From an uncultured Clostridia bacterium (lineage in GTDB: Bacteria > Bacillota > Clostridia > Christensenellales > Aristaeellaceae), in the NCBI GenBank assembly GCA_934663595.1, contig CAKUKM010000058.1, forward strand, positions 1 to 8,920: 8,920 nucleotides of DNA, written 5' to 3'. Position numbers and translations under genes: made by a program. The notes under the pieces are model-generated. The model did no database searches. It saw only the letters and a program-made list of their open reading frames with translations, and was not told the origin of the DNA. Shown here one piece after another: positions 1 through 7,169 of the stretch. Each line of letters begins with the position of its first letter. Position 1 is the stretch's first letter.

Positions 1-1290
1 GGTTTCCTCGTCGTCCGAGGAGACCAGCACCACCAGCATGGGGCGCTTGTCCAGCTGCACGGCGTAAAAGCCGGTGCCGTCGGTGGTCAGGCTTTCGATG
101 GACTGGATCAGGCTTTCGATATTCCGCGCGGGGGCTTCGCTCTCCCAGCTCAGCAGCGCGGCGGAGAACCACGGGCCGTCCAGATTGATCGACACGACGC
201 GCATGGCCTCCAGCGTCTGCGGCGAGGATTCGCCGTTCAAAAGCGCCAGCAGCAGCGATTCGCGCAGGCTCCGGCGCTGAGCGTCGACCTGCCGCAGCAG
301 CGTGTCCAGCTGCGTTTCGGACAGGCGGCGGTGGTGGATCGCCTGCGTCAGCGCGTTGTCGAGCAGCGTCAGCTCGTCGTCCGTGCTGAGCGCGGACTTG
401 TCCCAGATGGACTTGTGGTGCGTAAAGACCCTGTGCAGCGGCAGATAGGTCATATAGGCCAGCACAAGGCCGAGGGAAACCAGCAGCAGCGTGGACAGCA
501 GGGACAGCCGCGTGCAGAGCCGCCGGAAGCGGAGCAGCTCGCTGTATTCCGAATCGGCCGACGGCATCAGCGATACGGTGAAGCCCTCGACCGTGCAGGC
601 GTTGAGACTGCCCGCCGGCGCGTCGCCATAGGCGATCTCCACGCGGCTTTCGAAGCCGCCGGAGCACAGCTCGATGCGCCGCATCAGCGCGGCGTGGGGC
701 ACATAGGCGCTGAGCCATGCGCGGCTGTTTTCGGACTGAGAGCTGGAAAAGACCAGCGCATAGCACAGCAGATAATTGTCCTCGGGCAGCGTGATCACCT
801 GAAAATCGGCGGCGCTCGTAATGGCCTCGTACAGCGTCTGCGCGTCCTGAGCCGGCCAGTTCAGCTGGGACTGCGCATAGAGCGAGAACGGCATTTTTCC
901 GTCGTGATGGAAGATGTCGTCCGAGCCGTCGTAGAGCATGAACAGATCGGATGTGATGGGGGAATGGGTCTTATACTTGCCCAGATCCTCCAGCATATCG
1001 ATTTCGTAAAAGCGGCTGCGGGCGAGATAGGCCGGCTGATAGCATTTCGCGCCGTAAATCTGATAGGAAATGTTTTTGAGCAGCGAGAGCTGGGCGGACA
1101 GATCCTCCGAGACGAGCGCCAGCTTTTTCGCCTCGGCCGCCTGGAGCGAGGCGTTCAGCGCGCTGGCTGAAACGTTGAACAGCAGAACGACCACCAGCAC
1201 GCAGCCGGTCAGCGCGATGGAAAGATAGTATAGAAAGTACTTGTGCAGCACAGATTGCCTGAACATCATGCGGTGTTCGGAATGCTTCAT
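1..1290 (-). CDS. Membrane-anchored AraC-family transcriptional regulator, N-terminal part (C-terminus outside the window)
   Basis: Reading the minus strand from the ATG at 1290-1288 gives 430 uninterrupted codons running off the left edge, so the gene is cut by the window and not broken. A hydrophobic segment at about residues 18-42 and a second at about 250-273 bracket a roughly 205-residue domain that should lie outside the cell, in the place of a Cache-like sensor. After the second segment comes a helical stretch (about 300-355) containing the LRESLLLALLNGE pattern, then the start of an alpha/beta domain. This is typical of large AraC-type regulators of sugar importers in Bacillota, whose helix-turn-helix lies at the C-terminus (not visible here). 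A YesM-type histidine kinase is the alternative, but no HAMP plus kinase motif is seen after the second segment. An AGAGG lies 10 nt before the start. The gene is divergent from the importer operon it probably controls. Confidence 0.8.
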   Translation of the reverse strand, partial: MKHSEHRMMFRQSVLHKYFLYYLSIALTGCVLVVVLLFNVSASALNASLQAAEAKKLALVSEDLSAQLSLLKNISYQIYGAKCYQPAYLARSRFYEIDMLEDLGKYKTHSPITSDLFMLYDGSDDIFHHDGKMPFSLYAQSQLNWPAQDAQTLYEAITSAADFQVITLPEDNYLLCYALVFSSSQSENSRAWLSAYVPHAALMRRIELCSGGFESRVEIAYGDAPAGSLNACTVEGFTVSLMPSADSEYSELLRFRRLCTRLSLLSTLLLVSLGLVLAYMTYLPLHRVFTHHKSIWDKSALSTDDELTLLDNALTQAIHHRRLSETQLDTLLRQVDAQRRSLRESLLLALLNGESSPQTLEAMRVVSINLDGPWFSAALLSWESEAPARNIESLIQSIESLTTDGTGFYAVQLDKRPMLVVLVSSDDEET

Positions 1291-1343
1291 GGCCGATGCG
1301 CCTCTTTTCACTGCTGCGCTCAAATGGAGCATATTCTCATTTC

Positions 1344-1372
1344 ATAGTATCAATTTAACCTGTATTTGTCAA
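1344..1372 (-). promoter_or_regulatory. Promoter of the AraC-type regulator gene
   Basis: On the minus strand a perfect -35 TTGACA (1372-1367) is followed after exactly 17 bp by TACTAT (1349-1344), which matches the -10 consensus at four of six positions. The region is clearly A+T-richer than the flanking genes. The start codon lies about 55 bp downstream. The inverted half-site at 1383-1389 is only about 10 bp upstream of this -35, so the regulator may control its own gene. Confidence 0.7.
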
Positions 1373-1382
1373 TAACGCAAAA

Positions 1383-1460
1383 CAGACATCGCGCGATGTC
1401 CGAAAAAAGGAATTGCAAAACAGCCCGAAATGTCCGCTCAGTCATGAAATGTCCGAAAAA
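1383..1460. promoter_or_regulatory. Operator cluster: 16-bp palindrome plus three direct ATGTCCG repeats
   Basis: A perfect palindrome, GACATCGC-GCGATGTC, occupies 1385-1400. Its right arm forms the first of three same-direction copies of ATGTCCG, at 1396-1402, 1430-1436 and 1449-1455. The second and third copies extend to GAAATGTCCG and lie 19 bp apart. The first and third share the 12-mer ATGTCCGAAAAA and lie 53 bp apart, close to five helical turns. The left arm of the palindrome reads ATGTCTG on the minus strand, a one-mismatch inverted copy. The cluster sits between the two divergent promoters and ends 6 bp before the plus-strand -35. AraC-family proteins commonly bind direct repeats next to the -35, so this is the likely binding site of the divergent regulator (inference). 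Confidence 0.65.
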
Positions 1461-1466
1461 TGGATA

Positions 1467-1495
1467 TTGAAAACGCGTTAAGCACGGATTATACT
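1467..1495 (+). promoter_or_regulatory. Promoter of the importer operon
   Basis: TTGAAA (1467-1472) and TATACT (1490-1495) are separated by exactly 17 bp, and each matches the sigma-70/SigA consensus at five of six positions. Transcription would begin near 1502, giving a leader of about 40 nt before the ATG at 1544. This rules out the in-frame ATG at 1460 as the start of the first permease, because it would lie upstream of the transcript. The last direct repeat ends 6 bp before the -35, a typical position for an activator that contacts RNA polymerase. Confidence 0.75.
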
Positions 1496-1543
1496 GTTTT
1501 CAAAGGCTGCGAACGCCGCAGCGGAGAGGGAGTGAGGGCGCGC

Positions 1544-2476
1544 ATGAACGCGAAAACTCAGGCTGGAATCAGGCGCAGACAGAGGCTGCGTCTGGCGGGG
1601 CGCTACTGGCAGCTGTATCTGCTGATTCTGCCGCTGATCGTGTATCTTTTCATTTTCAACTATATGCCGATATACGGCGTGCAGATCGCCTTTAAGGATT
1701 TCCGCACGAGTTTGGGCATATGGGGCAGCCCGTGGGCGGGGCTCAAGCACTTTGCCCGCTTTGTGACCTACCGCGGCTTTCCCCAGCTGCTTCGGAACAC
1801 GCTGACGCTCAGCCTGTATTCCATCGCGACGTTCCCCTGCGCGATCATATTCGCGCTGATGCTCAACGAGCTGCGCGCGCAGCGGTTTAAAAAGACGGTG
1901 CAGATGATCTCCTATGCGCCGCACTTCATCTCCACGGTGGTCATCTGCGCGATGCTGAAGCTGTTCTGCTCGCGCAGCGCGGGGATATTCAACAATCTGG
2001 TCGAGATGCTGGGCGGCGCGCGGCAGGATATGCTCTCCAATCCGACGCTGTTCCCTCATCTGTATGTCTGGTCGGGCGTGTGGCAGGAGCTGGGCTGGGG
2101 CGCGATCATCTATCTGGCGGCGCTCTCCGGCGTGTCGAGCGAGATGGTGGAGGCCTCGCTGATCGACGGCGCGAATCGCCTTCAGGTCATCTGGTATATC
2201 AACATCCCCACGATCCTGCCCACGATCGTCATCATGCTGATCATGCGCTGCGGCAGCGTGCTGTCCATCGGCTTTGAGAAGGTCTATCTGATGCAGAACG
2301 CGCTCAATCTGGACGCATCGCAGATCATATCGACCTACGTCTACGAAATCGGCCTTCAGGGCGGCCAGTTCAGCTATTCCGCGGCGATCGGTCTGTTCAA
2401 CAATGTGGTGAATATTCTGATTCTCCTGCTGGTGAATAGAATCTGCAAGAGCGTGTCCGAGATCGGCATCTGGTAG
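1544..2476 (+). CDS. lplB: Sugar ABC transporter permease, LplB type
   Basis: This 310-residue inner-membrane protein is one half of the channel of a carbohydrate importer of the MalF/LplB family. A short basic N-terminus is followed by hydrophobic helices, the first at about residues 22-42 (LYLLILPLIVYLFIFNYMPIYG, usual for LplB), and ends in a hydrophobic segment before a short tail. The cytoplasmic EAA loop that docks the ATPase is clear: EASLIDGA starts at residue 203 and is followed by the INIPTILPT part. I chose ATG 1544, preceded by GGAGAGGGAG (1523-1532), because the earlier in-frame ATG at 1460 lies upstream of the promoter. An in-frame GTG at 1532 remains possible. The ATG gives a length normal for the family. 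It is the first gene of the operon, with its partner permease 11 bp downstream. Confidence 0.9.
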   Translation: MNAKTQAGIRRRQRLRLAGRYWQLYLLILPLIVYLFIFNYMPIYGVQIAFKDFRTSLGIWGSPWAGLKHFARFVTYRGFPQLLRNTLTLSLYSIATFPCAIIFALMLNELRAQRFKKTVQMISYAPHFISTVVICAMLKLFCSRSAGIFNNLVEMLGGARQDMLSNPTLFPHLYVWSGVWQELGWGAIIYLAALSGVSSEMVEASLIDGANRLQVIWYINIPTILPTIVIMLIMRCGSVLSIGFEKVYLMQNALNLDASQIISTYVYEIGLQGGQFSYSAAIGLFNNVVNILILLLVNRICKSVSEIGIW

Positions 2477-2487
2477 GAGGAAGAGGC

Positions 2488-3396
2488 ATGAACAAAATCA
2501 AGAGAACGCGCGCCGACGCGGCGTTCGACGCGCTGAACATCGCGCTGCTGACGATACTGACCGTCATACTGCTTTATCCGCTCTATTTCGTGCTGATCGC
2601 GTCCGTGTCCGATCCCTACGCCATCGCGCAGGGCAGCGTGAAGCTGATCCCCGTCCGGCCCACGCTGGAGGCCTATCAGAACATCATGAAGGACACGCGC
2701 ATCTGGCTGGGCTATCGCAACACGATCGTCTATACGGTGCTGGGCACGCTGCTGAGCCTTGCGCTGACCATCCCCTCGGCCTATGTGCTGAGCAAGAAGG
2801 ATCTGCCGGGCCGCGCGGTCCTGATGACCTTCTGCCTCGTCACGATGTATTTCGGCGGCGGCCTGATCCCGACCTATCTGATCGTAAAGAAGGTCGGCCT
2901 GCTCAACAAGGCGTATACGCTGATTGTGCTGGGCAGCGTAAGCGTGTACAATATCATCGTGACGCGCTCGTTCTTCCAGTCCACGCTGCCCGATTCGCTG
3001 TTTGAATCGGCGCGCATCGACGGCGCGAGCGAGCTGAGGATGTTTTTCTCCATCGCGCTGCCGCTGTCCGGCTCGATCATCGCCGTCATGGCGCTGTATT
3101 ACGGCGTGGGGCGCTGGAACGAATTCTTCAATGCGCTCATCTATGTATCGAACGTCGATTATCAGCCGCTCCAGCTGGTGCTGCGCAGCCTGCTCCTGCA
3201 AAGCCAGCAGGCCGTCATGGACGCGGCGCTGACCAATGATCCCGAAATGCTGGCCGACGCGGCGCGCCTGGCTTACATGGCTGAGGCGATGAAATACGCC
3301 ATCATATTCATCGCCGCCGCGCCGCTGCTGATTGCCTATCCCTTCGTGCAGAAGCACTTCGTTCGGGGCGTCATGATCGGCGCGCTGAAGGGATGA
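2488..3396 (+). CDS. lplC: Sugar ABC transporter permease, YtcP/LplC type (MalG-like)
   Basis: This 302-residue inner-membrane protein is the second half of the importer channel. The N-terminus has a positively charged tail, then a long hydrophobic segment (about residues 17-38) containing LYPLYFVLIASVSDP, a pattern I know from LplC/YtcP proteins. The EAA loop reads ESARIDGA from residue 173 and continues into IALPLSGS. The C-terminus ends in the family-typical pattern YPFVQKHFVRGVMIGALKG. Its ribosome binding site AGGAGG (2475-2480) overlaps the stop codon of the preceding permease, so the two are probably translationally coupled. No ATPase gene follows, as is usual for this importer type, which is thought to share an MsmX/UgpC-like ATPase encoded elsewhere. 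Confidence 0.9.
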   Translation: MNKIKRTRADAAFDALNIALLTILTVILLYPLYFVLIASVSDPYAIAQGSVKLIPVRPTLEAYQNIMKDTRIWLGYRNTIVYTVLGTLLSLALTIPSAYVLSKKDLPGRAVLMTFCLVTMYFGGGLIPTYLIVKKVGLLNKAYTLIVLGSVSVYNIIVTRSFFQSTLPDSLFESARIDGASELRMFFSIALPLSGSIIAVMALYYGVGRWNEFFNALIYVSNVDYQPLQLVLRSLLLQSQQAVMDAALTNDPEMLADAARLAYMAEAMKYAIIFIAAAPLLIAYPFVQKHFVRGVMIGALKG

Positions 3397-3413
3397 GCCG
3401 CATTGCGAAATGA

Positions 3414-3430
3414 AACGGCGCTATGCCGTT
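3414..3430 (+). other. Stem-loop before the solute-binding protein gene
   Basis: AACGGC (3414-3419) and GCCGTT (3425-3430) form a perfect 6-bp stem with a 5-nt loop in the 54-bp gap between the second permease and the binding protein. There is no T-run after it, so it is not a standard terminator. It sits just before the ribosome binding site (GAAAGGAG, 3436-3443). It may protect the 5' end of a processed binding-protein transcript; this is inference. Confidence 0.4.
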
Positions 3431-3450
3431 CAATAGAAAGGAGAATCCCC

Positions 3451-5142
3451 ATGACCCACAAGACTCTCTGGAAGATTCTTTCCCTGACGCTGGTTCTGCT
3501 CATGGCTGCGACGGGCGCTCTGGCCGCTCCGGCGTACATGAACATGGACAGCGAGCTGCCCATCGTCAAGGACGGCGAGAAGATCGCCGTGACGCTGGTC
3601 TCCACGCAGTCCGACTCCTATCCCAGCAAGCCTGAGGACATCTGGCTGTGGGAGTATATGCGGCAGGCCATGAACATCGATCTCAAGGTCGAGCACGTCC
3701 TGGGCAGCGCTGCGGAAGAGCGGCTGAACCTCATGATGGTGTCCGGCGATCTTCCGGATATCCTGATCGGCTTCGGCCTGGACACCACCAAGCTGATCCG
3801 CTACGGCTCGGTTGAAAAGCAGCTGCTGAACATCGCGCCCTATCTCACCGAGGAATACGCGCCCAATATGCTCAAGCTGATGGAGCAGTTCTCCGAGGTG
3901 CGTCCCCTCATCACCGCGCCCGACGGCGGCATCTATTCCATCTTCGACTACATCGAGGACGTTGGCTACGGCCCGAAGGTGTTCGTGAAGGAAGCCTGGA
4001 TGAACGAAAAGGGCATCGCGATGCCCGAGACGCTCGACCAGTTCACCGAGCTGCTGCGCGTCTTCAAGGCCGAGAATCCCGACTCCGTGCCGCTCAACGG
4101 CTCCGTGAACGGCAATGATCCCCGCGCCTTCCTGCTGACCGCGCTGGGCTATGTCACGATGGACGGCGCCGGCATTCAGGCTGCGCTGAAGGACGGCAAG
4201 GTCGTCATTCCGGCGCTGGACGCGGGCTATGTCGAAATGCTCAAGCTGATGAAGCAGTATTACGACGAGGGCCTCATTTCCGCCGATTTCTTCACCCTCG
4301 AGGGCACCGCGGTCAACGCGCAGATGGCCGAGGGCAAGGCCGTGGCCTCCGGCACCGGCGCGCCCTTCCTGCAGCTGCCCGACGCGGCTGATTTCCAGCA
4401 GTGGGCGCACGCGAAGCCGCTGACCAGCGCGCAGAACGAAAAGGCCTTCTATGCGCAAGGCGGCACAGTCAACATTGGCGGCATGGCGTTCTCCGCCGCG
4501 ACCGAGCACCCCGAGCTGCTCGTCCGCATCGCCGATTTCTTCTTCAGCAACAAGGGCGGCCTGTATAAGTGGAACGGCCCGTGGTCGCAGTCCGAGGACA
4601 CGCTGGGCATGATCGGCGGCTGGAGCTTTGAAGAGGGCAGCAACACCAAGTATTTCTTTGAGGACGTGGCCAGCGGCAAATATCCCAGCACCTTCGCGGC
4701 CATCTGCTCCACCATCGCGCCCTGGGGCGGCTCCGAAACCTTCGGTTACCGCAAGGACATCAATCCCAACGACGGCTCTCACGGCTCCGTGTGGCTGATG
4801 CAGGAAATGGCCGGTCTGGAGACGGTCGGCAAGGTCTATCGCGAGGATTACGGCGACGACTGCTGGCGCATGAGCCGCGAGAAGAACGCCATGCCCTATG
4901 TGACCACCGAGGTCTATCCGAACATCACCTATTTCACCGAGGACGAATCCATCCGCATCAACGAGCTGCGCACCATGATCGAGCCGCACGTTGAGACGGA
5001 AACGGCCAAGTTCATCACCGGCGTGCGCCCGATCGAGGAGTTCGACAGCTACATGAAGGAGCTGGAGGACATGGGCGCGCAGGAGCTGGTCGATTTCTAC
5101 GCCAAGGCGTACGAGGCCTATCAGGCGAACATGGCGAAGTAA
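3451..5142 (+). CDS. Extracellular solute-binding protein of the sugar importer, LplA type (secreted, no lipobox)
   Basis: The 563-residue product is the substrate-capturing component of the importer, acting outside the membrane. It starts with a signal peptide: basic MTHKTLWK, a hydrophobic core at about residues 9-22, and the cleavage site ALA (23-25) before APAYM. Length and sequence style match the large family 1 solute-binding proteins next to LplB/LplC permeases. One example is WMNEKGIAMPETLDQFTELL, the segment common in this group that reads W...L....P.T...F. The start at 3451 has GAAAGGAG 7 nt upstream; the in-frame ATG at 3403 would put 16 residues before the signal peptide and was rejected. 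Unlike most Gram-positive binding proteins there is no cysteine near the signal cleavage site, so lipid anchoring is not predicted. The ligand cannot be read from sequence; the neighbouring glycosidase suggests an oligosaccharide or glycoside. Confidence 0.9.
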   Translation: MTHKTLWKILSLTLVLLMAATGALAAPAYMNMDSELPIVKDGEKIAVTLVSTQSDSYPSKPEDIWLWEYMRQAMNIDLKVEHVLGSAAEERLNLMMVSGDLPDILIGFGLDTTKLIRYGSVEKQLLNIAPYLTEEYAPNMLKLMEQFSEVRPLITAPDGGIYSIFDYIEDVGYGPKVFVKEAWMNEKGIAMPETLDQFTELLRVFKAENPDSVPLNGSVNGNDPRAFLLTALGYVTMDGAGIQAALKDGKVVIPALDAGYVEMLKLMKQYYDEGLISADFFTLEGTAVNAQMAEGKAVASGTGAPFLQLPDAADFQQWAHAKPLTSAQNEKAFYAQGGTVNIGGMAFSAATEHPELLVRIADFFFSNKGGLYKWNGPWSQSEDTLGMIGGWSFEEGSNTKYFFEDVASGKYPSTFAAICSTIAPWGGSETFGYRKDINPNDGSHGSVWLMQEMAGLETVGKVYREDYGDDCWRMSREKNAMPYVTTEVYPNITYFTEDESIRINELRTMIEPHVETETAKFITGVRPIEEFDSYMKELEDMGAQELVDFYAKAYEAYQANMAK

Positions 5143-5160
5143 TTCCATAGCCCCAAAAGC

Positions 5161-5193
5161 GGAGCTCGCGTCCCGGCGGCGTGGGCTCCCTTT
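5161..5193 (+). terminator. Hairpin after the binding-protein gene: weak terminator or mRNA 3'-end stabiliser
   Basis: GGAGCTCGCG (5161-5170) pairs with CGTGGGCTCC (5180-5189) over 10 bp, two of them G-U pairs, with a 9-nt loop. It begins 18 nt after the stop codon. Only CTTT follows (5190-5193), so termination is probably partial or absent. Hairpins in this position often raise the level of binding-protein mRNA relative to downstream genes. The next gene seems to belong to the same functional set, which also favours leaky read-through. Confidence 0.5.
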
Positions 5194-5249
5194 ACGATGA
5201 ACGCTGAAAAAACTATGATGAAATATTTTTGACGCTGTGCGGAACGGGA

Positions 5250-5278
5250 TTGACGGTCACGGGATGCTGTGTTAAACT
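5250..5278 (+). promoter_or_regulatory. Possible second promoter before the glycosidase gene
   Basis: TTGACG (5250-5255, five of six consensus bases) is followed after 17 bp by TAAACT (5273-5278, four of six). The start codon is 35 bp downstream, with the ribosome binding site GGAGGG at 5301-5306 in between. The 170-bp gap is A+T-richer than the genes around it. A second TTGACG at 5229-5234 and a repeated ACGGGAT (5244-5250 and 5259-5265) lie in the same stretch. An internal promoter is plausible but the -10 box is weak. Confidence 0.4.
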
Positions 5279-5312
5279 TTTATTATAGAAAGCGGCAAAT
5301 GGAGGGAATCGG

Positions 5313-7166
5313 ATGAGCGAAAAAATCAGGCTGCGGCTGGAAGAGGATGCGTCCTTCGGGTTCGGCTGGGGTGATCTCTGGTTTGAGCAACGTGCGGTTG
5401 GCTTTTCGGCGAAAGATATTCGGCAGGATGAGCGCGGAATATCCTTCCGCGTGACGGGCGCGGGCAGCGTTTCATTTTCGGCGCGGCTGACTGTACTGGA
5501 AAACGGCGTGGAGCTGCGCCTTTCGGGCGAAGAGTGCCCCGAGACGCTGGCCTATCCGGGCGCGACGCAGGTACAGGCCGGCGATACGGCGCTGCTGCCC
5601 ATCGGCGGCGGCTTTGCCTTCCCAGTGGACGATCCCGAGGTACAGGTGATCCCCGAGGATGCGGCGGGCTGGTCGGTGTCGCAGTGCATGGGCATGGTCG
5701 GCCTGACGCGCGGCGCGAGCTGGCTGGTGACGGCGATCGAGGATCCCTCCGATGTGATCGTCTGCCGTCGAAGAAACGCGGAGGGGTTTTTGCAGCCCTT
5801 TATTCAGTGGATGGCGCAGGAGGGGCGCTTCGGCTATGAGCGCGTCTTGCGCTATCTCGTCGGCGGGACGGGCGGTCTGGCCGCGGCCTGTCGGGCCTAT
5901 CGCGCGTACAGGCAGGCGCAGGGGCTGGTCGTGACGCTGAGGGAAAAGCGGGCGCAGGCGCCGCAGCTGGATCGGCTGATCGGCGCGGCGGACGTGTGGC
6001 TGTGGCACGACGATTACGAGAAGGCCATGTATTCCGAATCGACCGCTGAGTTCGATCTGGACAATCATGAAAACGTGCTGCGCGTCATGGCTGACATGAA
6101 GAGCGCCGGACTGGAGCGGGCGATCGTCGGGCTGTTCTTTAGAGACGACTGCCGCGCGTCCGAGGGGCTGTCTCAGATGGGCTATCTGGTGACGAAATAC
6201 GACAACTTCTCCGACATACTGCCCGGCGGCGTCGTGCCGCTGATCCCGAAATTCCGCATTCGCGAGTGCGATTACACCGAGCGGCGCGCGCACGGCTGGC
6301 CGCAGGATGTGCGCGTGAACCGTGACGGCAGCCTGTGCGGCGCGTGGGCGCTGCGCGGCACGGACGGCGCAATGCACGCGCAGAACAGTATGTGCGCGCG
6401 GCAGGCGGCCATTGCGGCGCGCAAAGAGGTGGGCGAATACGCGAAACGCTATGGCTGCGGCGCGTGGTTCATCGACGTGATCGGCGGCGGGCTTCAGGAG
6501 TGTCACAGTCCGGCGCATCCGATGACGCGGCGAGACTCCCGCGCGCCCATCGTGGACACGCTGCAAAGTATGCTGGACGCGGGGCTTGTGTCCGGCACGG
6601 AGGAGGGCGTGGAGTTCTGCGTGCCGGCGCTGTGCTATGCCGAGGGACGCATGAGCCCGCAGCAGTATCGCATCGACTACAAGGAATCCGGCCGCAGGAA
6701 GGCGCATCTTTATTCCGAAAGCGAACACGAGCCGGTATTCGATCGCTTCATGCTCAATCCGGCCTATCGCGCGCCGCTGTGGGAGATGGTGTATCACGAC
6801 TGTACGGTGAGCTACTGGTATTGGGGCGACAGCTCGAACTGCTGCATGGAGCTGCTGCCGCGCCGCGATCTGTTCAACGCGCTCTACGGCACGCCGCCGC
6901 TGTATTCCTTCCATACGGGCGAGTGGCCGCTGATCCGCGAGCGTGTACTGGCCTCGCAGGAGCGCGCGTGCGCCGTGGCCCGCCGCGTCGGCTGGGAGGC
7001 CATGACCGATTTTGAGTATCTGACGGCGGACAGGCTCGTTCAGCGCACAGTCTTTTCGGACGGAACAGTCGTGACGGCGAATTTTTCGAATCAGCCCCAT
7101 CGCATGGAGGACGGAACGTGGCTTGCGCCGGAGGACTACCGCATGAGCGGCGGCGCGGAGGGATGA
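5313..7166 (+). CDS. Cytoplasmic glycoside hydrolase related to GH129/GH101 (alpha-N-acetylgalactosaminidase-like clan)
   Basis: The 617-residue product looks like a retaining glycosidase of the GH129/GH101-related group. An N-terminal beta-rich domain (about 1-205) is followed by a probable TIM barrel from about 222 (LIGAADVWLW) to about 520, and a short C-terminal beta domain with FSDGTVVTANFS. The likely nucleophile is Asp388 in WFIDV, at the end of a barrel strand. The likely acid/base is Glu430 or Glu431 in SGTEEG, 42-43 residues later, the spacing I recall for the catalytic pair of bifidobacterial GH129. HDCTVSYWYWGDSSN (about 495-509) looks like another active-site strand. There is no signal peptide, and about 15 cysteines are spread through the chain, so it should act inside the cell on imported substrate. 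Substrate specificity is not shown; alpha-N-acetylgalactosaminides are only the best family-based guess. The dehydrogenase gene starts 3 bp after its stop. Confidence 0.7.
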   Translation: MSEKIRLRLEEDASFGFGWGDLWFEQRAVGFSAKDIRQDERGISFRVTGAGSVSFSARLTVLENGVELRLSGEECPETLAYPGATQVQAGDTALLPIGGGFAFPVDDPEVQVIPEDAAGWSVSQCMGMVGLTRGASWLVTAIEDPSDVIVCRRRNAEGFLQPFIQWMAQEGRFGYERVLRYLVGGTGGLAAACRAYRAYRQAQGLVVTLREKRAQAPQLDRLIGAADVWLWHDDYEKAMYSESTAEFDLDNHENVLRVMADMKSAGLERAIVGLFFRDDCRASEGLSQMGYLVTKYDNFSDILPGGVVPLIPKFRIRECDYTERRAHGWPQDVRVNRDGSLCGAWALRGTDGAMHAQNSMCARQAAIAARKEVGEYAKRYGCGAWFIDVIGGGLQECHSPAHPMTRRDSRAPIVDTLQSMLDAGLVSGTEEGVEFCVPALCYAEGRMSPQQYRIDYKESGRRKAHLYSESEHEPVFDRFMLNPAYRAPLWEMVYHDCTVSYWYWGDSSNCCMELLPRRDLFNALYGTPPLYSFHTGEWPLIRERVLASQERACAVARRVGWEAMTDFEYLTADRLVQRTVFSDGTVVTANFSNQPHRMEDGTWLAPEDYRMSGGAEG

Positions 7167-7169
7167 AGC

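Noticed and set aside
331..1170. 279-codon plus-strand open frame opposite the regulator gene
   Set aside because: The minus strand carries a continuous 430-codon frame with two membrane segments and a proper promoter. The plus-strand product is Arg/Gln-rich and has no recognisable features.
1460..1543. Upstream in-frame ATG as the start of the first permease
   Set aside because: It lies upstream of the -35 box (1467-1472) and -10 box (1490-1495), so it would not be on the transcript. It also has no ribosome binding site, whereas 1544 does.
2374..3357. 327-codon open frame on the minus strand opposite the second permease
   Set aside because: It is antisense to a permease with a clear EAA loop. 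The product is an Arg/Gln/His-rich sequence without any domain.
3403..3450. Upstream in-frame ATG as the start of the binding protein
   Set aside because: It would add 16 polar residues before a complete signal peptide and place the 3414-3430 hairpin inside the gene. The ATG at 3451 has a strong ribosome binding site at the right distance.
3430..5148. 572-codon open frame on the minus strand opposite the binding-protein gene
   Set aside because: It mirrors the binding-protein gene almost end to end, has a low-complexity composition and no credible domain. It is a by-product of codon bias on the coding strand.
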